From contig JAHQWK010000001.1 in the NCBI GenBank assembly GCA_029856145.1, positions 401,731 to 465,730 on the forward strand: a stretch of 64,000 bases of DNA. The letters are read 5' to 3'. The position numbers were made by a program, and so were the translations under genes. A model generated the notes under the pieces. That model did not search any database, had not been told where the DNA came from, and was given only the letters and a program-made list of their open reading frames with translations. This document shows, piece by piece, positions 55,097 through 63,245 of this stretch (position 1 is the stretch's first letter; the number at the start of each line of letters is the position of its first letter). The DNA comes from Promethearchaeia archaeon. GTDB taxonomy: Archaea > Asgardarchaeota > Lokiarchaeia > Sigyniarchaeales > SOKP01.

Positions 55097-55110
55097 AGTG
55101 ATTAAAAATA
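55097..55110 (+). promoter_or_regulatory. AGTG(AT) Shine-Dalgarno with 7-nt spacer to putative AUA start
   Basis: AGTGAT starts at 55097; counting from AGTG (55097-55100) there are seven bases to ATA at 55108. The frame has no ATG, GTG or TTG between the stop at 55099 and GTG 55177. Confidence 0.5.
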
Positions 55111-55551
55111 CCGAATTGGTTTATTCATAATAAATGGGCTGAAAAAGCTGGTATTCACAAAAATATAGCAGACTTAGTGAATAGAGCTTTAGATTATGGT
55201 TTCAATTGGGCTCTTTATGAACGAGATAATGTAGAATTTGAAAACAACGATGAGATCATTATTTCCCAGCAACTAAAGTATTTTTGTGAAAAAGATAAGG
55301 GGAAGAGAGGGTATATTAAAGCTCTTTATTTGCATCATCTCTTAGATTTTTTTAAAGAAACATATGTTAACATTTATGACATTGATTTAGTTTTTGAGAA
55401 ATTTTTACAAAATAAAGCTATAATTGAAATTACTGATTCTGAAGGTAATAGAATAAATTTCCAAAAGGATTTAGAAGAAATATTCAAACTATTAAAAGAT
55501 AATAAAAAAGAATTGTATGAGGATATAAAAGGAACATATATTGAAGATTAA
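55108..55551 (+). CDS. Conserved archaeal hypothetical protein, putative AUA start
   Basis: About 147 residues if read from ATA 55108: (M)PNWFIHNKWAEKAGIHKNIAD, then VNRALDYGFNWALYERDN, YIKALYLHHLLDFFKETYVN and a charged helical end. The opening P-N-x-x-x-H-x-K-W-A-x-K-x-G-I matches a small archaeal family that, as I recall it, begins MP; function unknown, mostly helical with conserved His. GTG 55177 would remove the 23 most conserved-looking residues. Flanked by aIF2-alpha (divergent) and an AOR (convergent). Confidence 0.68.
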   Translation: MPNWFIHNKWAEKAGIHKNIADLVNRALDYGFNWALYERDNVEFENNDEIIISQQLKYFCEKDKGKRGYIKALYLHHLLDFFKETYVNIYDIDLVFEKFLQNKAIIEITDSEGNRINFQKDLEEIFKLLKDNKKELYEDIKGTYIED

Positions 55552-55609
55552 ATAAATTTAATTAATAAAAAGTAATAGAAAAAATCGTTATTTATAAAAA
55601 AATTGTATT

Positions 55610-57475
55610 CTAAAGATATTGAAAGGTCCAATCTAACTCTAATTCTTCTAATTTTGATTTCGTTGGTATTCCCTCATCATTCCACCCCATCATTTTATAA
55701 TAAGTAGTTATCGCATTTTTAAGTTCTTCTGGTTTAATTGATGTTTCTGCGAGGGCTCCTGATGTATGAGGTTGGAAAAATCTTTCAGGTAACCAATCAT
55801 CTTTTTTTGTAAGTCCTTCTCTTATATTAAAAACTCGTGCCATAGTTGTAATTCTCTCTCCTACTTTCATTAATTCCCAAGTTGAAGAATACCAACCAGT
55901 TACAGCTCTTACAATTTCAGGTATATCAATATAATCCCAAGGTAAGAAATAACATATTAATAAAGCATTAAATAAATTACGCCAATTACTATAATATACT
56001 AACGCGCGAACTTTCTTTGCCCCTATATCATCAAGCTCAAGCGGCTCTAAAATCCCTATAGCACTATGAACAGCTATTGATCTTTCACTTGTAATTGAAG
56101 TATCATGTAAATTTGCCATATGTTCAGCACCTGTAGGTGAAATTGTATAGCCCACTCCTAGTCCCTGTTTTAACCGAGGTTCATGCATTGGAATCTCTTG
56201 CCCTTTAACGTGCATAGCGAACTTATCTGCTCCATTTTTTATTTCTTCAGCAGCCCTTTTAACACCTTCCGCTAAAATATCACCTAATCCTTCACGTTTA
56301 CAAATCATTTCAACCATCTTAACCATCGCTTCAGCATTTCCAAAATTTAATTTTATTCCATTTGTATCTTTATCAGATAAGATTCCATTTTCATAACATT
56401 CCATTGCAAATCCAATAGAAACTCCCGTAGAAATAGTATCTATTGAATATTTGTTACAAAGTTCATTAGCTTTGCACACCGCTTTTATATCATCCACATC
56501 ACAATTGGATCCAAATGCAGCAATCGATTCATATTCAGGACCTCCATAAATTGGATCAACATTCCACGGCTCTCCAATTTCGACAATTTTCTTACACCGA
56601 ATTGAACATGCATAACAAGCTTCCATTTTAAGACTAATTTCTTGTTTCATAATACCAGGATCTAAAGCGTTTGCACCTAAAAAATTACCATCCCTAAAAT
56701 TTCGTGTTGGAAGATTTCCAGATGTAGCAAATTGCTCCATTATTCCCCCTCCTGTACCATACTCAAAATAACCCTTCATAGGTTTATATGCAACTTCATT
56801 AAACTCTTTTATTTTCGCTCTCAATTTTTCTTTGTCAATAACTTCGAGTTTTTTATGTCCTCTAACAGCAATAGCTTTTAAATTCTTAGAACCCATTACA
56901 GCGCCCATCCCTGTACGACCAGCAGCATTTCTTAGATCATTTATAACACAAGCATAACGTACCATTTGTTCTCCTCCAGGGCCAATTTGAGCTACGCGAA
57001 TTAACTTATCATCCAACTCTTTTTGAATAATTTCTTGTGCTTCTCCAGTAACTTTTCCCCAAAGATGACTTGCATCCCTTAATTCCGCCTCTCCATCATT
57101 TATCCATATATACACAGGATTTTTTGCTTTCCCCTCTACTATTATCGCATCAAATCCCGCATGTTTTAATTCAGCACCCCAATGACCCCCAACCTCAGCC
57201 TCACCAAAACCACCTGTTAAAGGGGATTTGGCACCAACACTGTTTCTGCCTGTTCCAGGTATCGCAAACCCAGTTAAAGGACCAGTAGCAAAAATTAATT
57301 TATTTTCAGGACTTAAAGGGTCAATTCCTGCTTTTAATTCCTTTAATAAATAATACGCTACGAATCCTTCACCACCAATATATCGCCGGTAGAATATATC
57401 ATCGGGGTTTTCGGTTGAGACTTTTTCTTCTGTTAAATCTACCCTAAGAATATTTCCAGTATATCCATTTACCAT
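55610..57475 (-). CDS. aor: Aldehyde:ferredoxin oxidoreductase family tungstoenzyme
   Basis: 621-residue tungstopterin enzyme that oxidises aldehydes to acids with ferredoxin as acceptor. NGYTGNILRVDLTEEKVS is the family start; RNSVGAKSPLTGGFGEAEVG binds pterin; the 4Fe-4S ligands are Cys in CYACSIRCKK and a later Cys in LLICYFLPWDY; GRTGMGAVMGSKNLKAIAVRG is another signature. Full length. Substrate is undefined; acids from amino-acid or peptide fermentation are likely, in line with the peptidases and glycine decarboxylase nearby. Monocistronic, divergent from EF-1-alpha. Confidence 0.95.
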   Translation of the reverse strand: MVNGYTGNILRVDLTEEKVSTENPDDIFYRRYIGGEGFVAYYLLKELKAGIDPLSPENKLIFATGPLTGFAIPGTGRNSVGAKSPLTGGFGEAEVGGHWGAELKHAGFDAIIVEGKAKNPVYIWINDGEAELRDASHLWGKVTGEAQEIIQKELDDKLIRVAQIGPGGEQMVRYACVINDLRNAAGRTGMGAVMGSKNLKAIAVRGHKKLEVIDKEKLRAKIKEFNEVAYKPMKGYFEYGTGGGIMEQFATSGNLPTRNFRDGNFLGANALDPGIMKQEISLKMEACYACSIRCKKIVEIGEPWNVDPIYGGPEYESIAAFGSNCDVDDIKAVCKANELCNKYSIDTISTGVSIGFAMECYENGILSDKDTNGIKLNFGNAEAMVKMVEMICKREGLGDILAEGVKRAAEEIKNGADKFAMHVKGQEIPMHEPRLKQGLGVGYTISPTGAEHMANLHDTSITSERSIAVHSAIGILEPLELDDIGAKKVRALVYYSNWRNLFNALLICYFLPWDYIDIPEIVRAVTGWYSSTWELMKVGERITTMARVFNIREGLTKKDDWLPERFFQPHTSGALAETSIKPEELKNAITTYYKMMGWNDEGIPTKSKLEELELDWTFQYL

Positions 57476-57881
57476 ATAAAACCCTTACATTTGGAATATT
57501 TTTTAATAATATTTAGTTAAATTTCATCTCATTTATATTTCTTATTTAAATCAAATCTCTGTTTTCTAATTATTGTTTAAAATAATCTTCAATAATGAAT
57601 TTTGCCAATATATAGTTTGAAATTCTGAACTTTACCCGAAGTCCAAATTTATATCGAACTAATGCAAATTCATATTTTTATTGATTTTTTTTTTTAGATT
57701 GGTAATCTGAGGATCGATATTTACATTAAAATACTTATTAATACTCGATAACTTCGCTGAAATATAGTAAAAAATATAAATTCATCGACATTTACAATTA
57801 ACATCTAATAAAAATAATTTTCTATTAAAATTATATAATAATAAACATTACATAATGAAAATAAATGGAAATTGATGAATT
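57476..57881. other. 406 bp divergent promoter region between AOR and EF-1-alpha
   Basis: AT-rich with no coding potential seen. It must hold the promoters and 5' leaders of both divergent genes. A T10 run occurs near 57690. No repeats long enough to be called operators. Confidence 0.55.
57831..57838 (+). promoter_or_regulatory. TATA box candidate for EF-1-alpha
   Basis: TTATATAA at 57831-57838 is preceded by an A-rich BRE-like stretch. Transcription would begin near 57860, giving a leader of about 20 nt before the ATG at 57882. Confidence 0.45.
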
Positions 57882-59177
57882 ATGCCAAGTGATAAGGAGC
57901 ATTTAAATTTAGTCATAATAGGACACATTGACCACGGTAAGAGTACTATGATGGGAGCTCTTCTCATAGAAACTGGTGCAGTATCCGATAGGGAAGCTCG
58001 TGAATTAGATAAATTAGCTAAGGAATACGATCGAGACTCATGGTCATACGCATTTGTCTTTGACAGGTTAAAAGAAGAACGACAAAGAGGAATTACAATT
58101 GACCTAGCATTTCGAAAATTTGAAACCAAAACTAAATATTTCACAATCATCGACGCACCAGGCCACGCAGATTTTGTAAAAAATATGATCACAGGTGCCT
58201 CCCAAGCTGATGCTGCCATCCTAGTCGTTTCTGGTAAGAAAGGAGAAATGGAGGTTGGAATTGCAGCTAATGGACAGACTCGTGAACACGCTTATTTAGC
58301 ACAAACTTTAGGTGTAAAACAACTTGTTGTTGCTATCAACAAAGCTGATATTTACAATTATGCTGAGGACCGATTTAATGAATGCAAGGATTCCGTTGGT
58401 GATCTTCTTAATAGTATTGGTTTCAAGGATGTAAATTACATTCCAACTAGCGGAATGGCCATGGATAATTTATCAAAGAAGAGTGATAAATTGTCTTGGT
58501 ATGATGGTCCAACTCTGATTGAAGCAATTGATCAATTTGTCCTTCCTGAAAAGCCAACTGGTAAACCTTTAAGGCTTCCTATTCAAGATTGCTATTCAAT
58601 TAAAGGGACAGGGGTTGTCCCCGTTGGTAGAGTAGAGACCGGAATTTTAAAGAAAGGAGATAAAATAATTATTATGCCAACTGGATTTAAAGGGGAAATC
58701 CGAAGTATAGAAATGCATCATGAAGAGATTCCACAAGCCATACCTGGAGACAATATTGGATTTAGTATTCGAGGAATAACAATGGAAGATGCAAGTCGGG
58801 GCGATTGTTTAGGACATCCTAAAGATCCACCAACGGTAATCACACCGAAGGGAAAATGGACAGGACAGATTATAGTAATCTGGCACCCTACTGCAGTTGC
58901 GCAAGGTTACACCCCAGTAATCCATGCACATACAGCACAAGTAGCTGCAAAATTCACCAGCTTAGTTAAAAAATTAGATCAGAAAACTAGTGCTGTAATT
59001 GAAGATAAACCTAAGTTTCTTAAGAAAAATGAAGCTGCTATTGTGGAGTTATCCCCGATTCAGAAAATGTGTCTCGAGAAATATGAATTATTTCCCGAAA
59101 TGGGTCGATTTGCTGTACGCGATATGGGCCGGACCGTAGCGGTGGGTATAGTAAAAGAAATTGACACCGGTGCATAA
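57882..59177 (+). CDS. tuf: Translation elongation factor EF-1-alpha
   Basis: 431-residue GTPase that delivers aminoacyl-tRNA. G1 GHIDHGKSTMMG, G3 DAPGHADFVKNMITGAS, G4 NKAD, and effector segment KEERQRGITIDLAFRKF are present; domains 2 and 3 include VPVGRVETGILKKGD and GRFAVRDMGRTVAVGIVKE. Normally linked to rps7 and rps10 in archaea; here it is separate from rps7 by 14.7 kb and has its own promoter. Confidence 0.98.
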   Translation: MPSDKEHLNLVIIGHIDHGKSTMMGALLIETGAVSDREARELDKLAKEYDRDSWSYAFVFDRLKEERQRGITIDLAFRKFETKTKYFTIIDAPGHADFVKNMITGASQADAAILVVSGKKGEMEVGIAANGQTREHAYLAQTLGVKQLVVAINKADIYNYAEDRFNECKDSVGDLLNSIGFKDVNYIPTSGMAMDNLSKKSDKLSWYDGPTLIEAIDQFVLPEKPTGKPLRLPIQDCYSIKGTGVVPVGRVETGILKKGDKIIIMPTGFKGEIRSIEMHHEEIPQAIPGDNIGFSIRGITMEDASRGDCLGHPKDPPTVITPKGKWTGQIIVIWHPTAVAQGYTPVIHAHTAQVAAKFTSLVKKLDQKTSAVIEDKPKFLKKNEAAIVELSPIQKMCLEKYELFPEMGRFAVRDMGRTVAVGIVKEIDTGA

Positions 59178-59465
59178 AAAGTCTACAATTGATTTTTTTT
59201 ATTCTATTTTAACTTACTATTTGTTTTTTTTAAAATTCTATATTTAACTAGATTCATTTTTCATTAAATTCTCAAATTATTTACAAATAAAAAAGATATA
59301 TAGGAGAAAAATTTCAACCAAAAAACATCATTCATGTTAAATTAGATAGTGTTGATACAATAGAATTTTTCTTTTAAAATTTTCATGTCATGTCAATATC
59401 ATTTTAATTTTTGAACAATTTTCTGCCTTTTCTAATTAACGTAATTTTGCATTAGAAAGGGTTGA

Positions 59466-59945
59466 CATAAAGTTTATACAACAAAACAAAAAATTTGCCT
59501 TGTAGGGCATAGCGGGGTTGGTAAATCATCACTATTATCTTTGCTTCAAGGACGTAATGTATCAAAAGAAGCAAATCCAACTGTAGGATTAGAAATTGAG
59601 GATTCAAACCTTAATGGGAAAAAGATTAACATATGGGATTTTGGAGGTCAAGCACGGTTTAGATTCATGTGGCAAGACTTTTTAAGAGGAGCAGGCTTAA
59701 CTGTTTTAGTTTGTGATTCTACAGAAGATAATATTAAAAAAACTAAAGATATCTTTAAGAAGTTCTCACGATATATGGATACTAAAATTATTGCTATAGC
59801 AAATAAACAAGATCTTCCAGGTGCATTAAAAGCAAAGAAAGTTCAGAAAAAATTAGGTATTCCAACATATGGAATGTCTGCTATCAGATTGGACTTACGA
59901 GATAGAATACGTGAAATTTTGGAATATGAGATTGAAAAAGATTAG
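59466..59945 (+). CDS. Arf/SRbeta-like small GTPase, start unresolved
   Basis: Small GTPase of up to 159 residues. G1 GHSGVGKSS, switch I-like ANPTVGLEIED, G3 WDFGGQARFRFMWQDFLRG, G4 ANKQDLPGA (as in Arf and SR-beta) and G5 SAIRLD. The frame is open from 59466 but contains no ATG, GTG, TTG or ATA before G1; the first TTG (59541) lies after G1. Either an unusual start (for example ATT 59493 or GTT 59472) is used, or one base is missing in the A6 run at 59488-59493, which would join it to ATA 59467 (reading KFIQQNKK then ICLVGH). C-terminus lacks Cys. Confidence 0.78.
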   Translation, partial: HKVYTTKQKICLVGHSGVGKSSLLSLLQGRNVSKEANPTVGLEIEDSNLNGKKINIWDFGGQARFRFMWQDFLRGAGLTVLVCDSTEDNIKKTKDIFKKFSRYMDTKIIAIANKQDLPGALKAKKVQKKLGIPTYGMSAIRLDLRDRIREILEYEIEKD

Positions 59946-59961
59946 ATAAAATTTTAAATTC

Positions 59962-60522
59962 TCAAAAAATTTTTCCAATTAAGTGTGCTATTCTCACTGA
60001 TTCTGGTAATTTGGAATCTATACATATTTTTTCTAAAAGAGACTCGACTTCTTTAACGTTAATACCCTTGCAATGGAAGTATATTTTTGAGAAACCTCCT
60101 GCGGTATTAATTTCTGTTTCATATAAATTACCTGCATCAATAATACATCTCATCTTATTTCTATATGTATTGGGAAATTTTTGTAAAAGAGCTTTCCTTA
60201 CAGAATCAAAATCTACTTCTCGTTCTGTTATAGCGATAATCGGTTTTCCTGTTTTAGTATAAACTTCATTTAAATTAACAAGATTGAACCCACCAAAAGT
60301 GATTGTATGGGTTAAAACATATTGTGCCTGTTTTTCATTTTTCTTTATCAATTTTATTAATTTTTCAGTCGCATCGTCACCATCTATCATGATTTCATCT
60401 TTTATAACACCTACCAACCTTGTTCCTTGGCAAATAACTCCAATTAATTGAGTTGTTTTAACACTTGTTTTTAACTTAAAAGATGCATCGTCAAATCCAA
60501 TTGTTATAGGATTATCTTTCAT
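59962..60522 (-). CDS. DUF99 family protein (endonuclease V-like)
   Basis: 186 residues. ITIGFDDASFKLKTSVKTTQLIGVICQ has the conserved DD near the start; GDDATEKLIKLI, TITFGGFNLVNLNEVYTKTGKPIIAI and FPNTYRNKMRCIIDAGN follow. The fold is related to endonuclease V; role unknown. Its start is four bases from the stop of the RNase III-like gene, last of the Csl4-RpoL operon. Confidence 0.88.
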   Translation of the reverse strand: MKDNPITIGFDDASFKLKTSVKTTQLIGVICQGTRLVGVIKDEIMIDGDDATEKLIKLIKKNEKQAQYVLTHTITFGGFNLVNLNEVYTKTGKPIIAITEREVDFDSVRKALLQKFPNTYRNKMRCIIDAGNLYETEINTAGGFSKIYFHCKGINVKEVESLLEKICIDSKLPESVRIAHLIGKIF

Positions 60523-60526
60523 TTTT

Positions 60527-60979
60527 CTATTTTTCAGGTAGAAATTTTTTAATATAATTTAAAAGATTAGTAAAGGCGATGGTAGCTTTTTCAATTTCTT
60601 TAGTTCGATTATAAAGATCCCCTGAAAGATTATCTGCTAAAAAATCAATAATATCTTTTAAAGACATTTTATTATTAAGCCACACGTAAGCTACTATTGA
60701 TTCAACAGTATCAGCAAGATCATGAGCATTAGCCCTAGTTTTTGCAAAACTTTTCATATTTGCATTTTTTAGGGCAGTTTCTAAAATTGTTTTACTTACT
60801 TTTTTTCCTGTTCTAATATTATTATCATTTGGATTGTTTTTTGTTAGAAAAATAGATTTTGCTACCGAATAAGTCAAGTTAACTATTCCATCTCCAATTT
60901 TAGCCAATCCTTTATCGGTACCGATGGCCCTTTGCGATTTATTAAGATTTAAATCTGAAATTAAAAACTCATAATCCAT
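60527..60979 (-). CDS. Archaeal RNase III-like protein
   Basis: 150-residue helical protein resembling the archaeal ribonuclease III-like family. RAIGTDKGLAKIGDGIVNLTY contains the conserved LAxxGD helix, and RANAHDLADTVESIVAYVWL the acidic second metal-site motif (DxxES-like). No dsRNA-binding domain. Position between RpoL and DUF99 in an operon with the exosome gene csl4 suggests RNA processing; activity is untested inference. Confidence 0.75.
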   Translation of the reverse strand: MDYEFLISDLNLNKSQRAIGTDKGLAKIGDGIVNLTYSVAKSIFLTKNNPNDNNIRTGKKVSKTILETALKNANMKSFAKTRANAHDLADTVESIVAYVWLNNKMSLKDIIDFLADNLSGDLYNRTKEIEKATIAFTNLLNYIKKFLPEK

Positions 60980-61036
60980 TAAGATAGGTTGAATTAAGGC
61001 ATCTTATAAAGTTTTCATAAAAAAGAGAATAATATT

Positions 61037-61522
61037 TTATGTAAGTTTTTTAAATAACTTTTGAACTAGAAGAACTTCTTCTCTTAATGACTCAATTCCT
61101 TTATGTAAAATATCTTTAATTTTATATTTTTTAGAATTTTCAAGACGTATGAAAATTTGAGCTGGACTTATATTAGTTACTTTATATGCGGCAATGTTAA
61201 CTCCTTCAATTTCTAATAAGTGCTTCACAAGAATATTACAAAATCCATGAGATTGTCCTTCAACTATTAATTCATAATCATTTTCGCCTACCCCTAAATT
61301 TAGCTTCAAATTAAGAAATTTATAATCTAGAAATCTAGGTTCTTCCTCTAATTCAAATTCTTCGTCTTCAATTTCTTCTTCATCTGAGGAAGGAATTGAT
61401 CCTACTTCCTCTTTCCCTTCCACCTTGGGGTAAACACTTTCAATTTCTTCATCATCTAATAATTCATCCACAATTTCATCTTCATCTTTAACTTCTGTTT
61501 TGACTGCTTTTTTTTTTGCCAT
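61037..61522 (-). CDS. rpoL: RNA polymerase subunit L (Rpb11-like) with acidic N-terminal extension
   Basis: 161 residues from ATG 61522 (five more from 61537). The last ~95 residues are RpoL: FLNLKLNLGVGENDYELIVE, then GQSHGFCNILVKHLLEIEG, VNIAAYKVTNISPAQIFIR and a long C-terminal helix. It dimerises with subunit D in polymerase assembly. The first ~63 residues are Lys- then Asp/Glu-rich (DEDEIVDELLDDEEIESV) and are absent in most archaeal RpoL of 90-100 residues. In operon with csl4. Confidence 0.88.
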   Translation of the reverse strand: MAKKKAVKTEVKDEDEIVDELLDDEEIESVYPKVEGKEEVGSIPSSDEEEIEDEEFELEEEPRFLDYKFLNLKLNLGVGENDYELIVEGQSHGFCNILVKHLLEIEGVNIAAYKVTNISPAQIFIRLENSKKYKIKDILHKGIESLREEVLLVQKLFKKLT

Positions 61523-61608
61523 TATTATGACTCCCAATGATTAGGATTTGATAACCTTAATAAATAGTATTTAAATTAAAATAAATTTTTTATGGTTTTA
61601 TATAAATC

Positions 61609-61827
61609 TCACAAATAACGATTTGCTAAATCTTTTAATCTTCCAGTTGCTAAGTGTTGAAGATCTCTTGAACCAAAAAGTGTGATTTTTATGCTTTTAC
61701 CAACAACAGAAACATCTAGATTCAGATAATTCACTTTTTTCTGAACATTTTCAAGAAATTTGATAACATTATCCAATGAGCCACTATTATTATAGAAGTG
61801 AATTACCTTTTTCCCTAACTTTCTCAC
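61609..61827 (-). CDS. Small conserved protein in the Csl4-RpoL operon
   Basis: 72 residues, alpha/beta, starting MRKLGKKVIHFYNNSGSLDN. VNYLNLDVSVVGKSIKITLFG forms two strands, ending with RDLQHLATGRLKDLANRYL. No known domain recognised. Its location between csl4 and rpoL, 36 bp downstream of csl4, suggests a link with RNA metabolism; equivalent short genes occur in this operon in other archaea, though I cannot name the family. Confidence 0.65.
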   Translation of the reverse strand: MRKLGKKVIHFYNNSGSLDNVIKFLENVQKKVNYLNLDVSVVGKSIKITLFGSRDLQHLATGRLKDLANRYL

Positions 61828-61863
61828 TTAATAAACACTCACATTTTTTAAATAAAAAGAAAA

Positions 61864-62475
61864 TTAAAATCTTAAATTATTAGTTACATTTCCATAATCA
61901 CTGGTGAGTTTTCTGCTCTCCACATTACCGCATCGATCACATTTTAGTTTGTTGTACCCTATTTTTTTAAGTGGATCCCCACAGATTACACAATCCGCAT
62001 AAATAACACCTAGATCCTTACCAGTGGTGCTTAATTTATATTCAGTATAATTTTGCTCTACTACACGAGCGCGTACTATATCCGTTATTTGAAAAGCATC
62101 ACTGATTCTTTCTACATACCTATCTGAGATCTGTGAGACATGTATATTGCCAAAATAACTTGAATTGAAATGTATTTTTTTATTTATGGTACAAAAATTA
62201 ATTCCAACTGAATATTGCCGTAAAAAAAGAATTGAACCAATAACAATATCTCCAATTTTTACAACTTTTCGATCTTTTTCTTGATGTGTACTTATTTCAA
62301 TTTTCCTTTCTTTGTTATTAATATTAATCATACCTGTTTTAATGGCAAAGATTTTTCCATCTTTAGTAAATGTAGATTGTTTATCGGGGAGGAATTCCTC
62401 AACCACTCCAAGTTTTTCCCCCGTTATAACGATATCCCCATCCTTTAGAGATTTCTTACTCAATAATATCAACAA
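61864..62475 (-). CDS. csl4: Exosome RNA-binding subunit Csl4
   Basis: 203 residues. N-terminal domain DGDIVITGEKLGVVEEFLPD, central S1 domain (VKIGDIVIGSILFLRQYSVG, GNIHVSQISDRYVERISDAF, DIVRARVVE) and C-terminal zinc ribbon CVICGDPLKKIG..KLKCDRCGN. It caps the archaeal exosome and recruits DnaG. The start is unclear: the frame begins TTG TTG ATA TTA TTG; any of the TTGs could initiate. First gene of the operon to DUF99. Confidence 0.92.
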   Translation of the reverse strand: MLILLSKKSLKDGDIVITGEKLGVVEEFLPDKQSTFTKDGKIFAIKTGMININNKERKIEISTHQEKDRKVVKIGDIVIGSILFLRQYSVGINFCTINKKIHFNSSYFGNIHVSQISDRYVERISDAFQITDIVRARVVEQNYTEYKLSTTGKDLGVIYADCVICGDPLKKIGYNKLKCDRCGNVESRKLTSDYGNVTNNLRF

Positions 62476-62577
62476 TAGTTTTTTAATTTCTCAAACTCTT
62501 TCTAATTTAAGTAAATATTATTAAATAAAATAAATAAATTTGATGTCTTAATTTTAAAAGAGTTAACATTTTTTCAG

Positions 62578-63225
62578 ATGAAAATTAGGAAAAAACAATT
62601 AATTTCTATTATTCAGAACACTGAGACATTCACTAACCCTAAAATTGAATTAGAGCAGTATTCTGTAAATGCAACTTGTGCGGTAGATATCATATATTAT
62701 GCGGGTTTTGAATTCAATGACATTAAGCAAGCATTTGTAATTGATTTGGGGGCTGGAACAGGAAGACTTTCAATCGCAAGTGCACTTTTTAAGGCTAATT
62801 ATGTTCTAAGTGTTGACATCGACGTGAATGCTTTAAATATTTTAAAAAGAAATATTTTTAGCCTTGAATTAAACCATATTGTATTTCCTATTTGTGCTGA
62901 TATTGAGTATTTTGAAATTTCAAAAAAACTAATACCTACAAATATGAAAATCACTACAATTATGAATCCTCCATTTGGAGTACAAACTAAATTTGCGGAT
63001 AGACCGTTTTTAAAAAGTGCCTTTAATTTTTCTGATATTGTATATTCTATTCATCTATTAAATCCGAAGGTCAATAAATTTATTTCAAATTATGTTAAAA
63101 GATTTAATTGGAAAATCGATAATGTATTTCCTTTTACGATGGTTCTAGAAAGAACGTATCTATTTCACACCCAAAAAACTAAAAAGATTAATGTTCTCGT
63201 ATATAGATTTATAAAAAAAGAATAA
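62578..63225 (+). CDS. METTL5-like SAM-dependent RNA methyltransferase
   Basis: 215 residues, archaeal relative of METTL5, the eukaryotic 18S rRNA m6A methyltransferase. LEQYSVNATCAVDIIYYA is the conserved lead, VIDLGAGTGRLSIASAL is the SAM motif, VDIDVNAL follows, and the catalytic NPPFGVQTKFADRPFL is the family-typical NPPF with FGVQ. Divergent from csl4, a frequent archaeal neighbour. Target probably rRNA adenine; inference from family. Confidence 0.9.
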   Translation: MKIRKKQLISIIQNTETFTNPKIELEQYSVNATCAVDIIYYAGFEFNDIKQAFVIDLGAGTGRLSIASALFKANYVLSVDIDVNALNILKRNIFSLELNHIVFPICADIEYFEISKKLIPTNMKITTIMNPPFGVQTKFADRPFLKSAFNFSDIVYSIHLLNPKVNKFISNYVKRFNWKIDNVFPFTMVLERTYLFHTQKTKKINVLVYRFIKKE

Positions 63226-63245
63226 AAGGAATTGAAAAGTTAAGT

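Noticed and set aside
57070..57288. His/Gln/Pro-rich plus-strand frame inside the AOR gene
   Set aside because: Antisense shadow of a conserved coding region.
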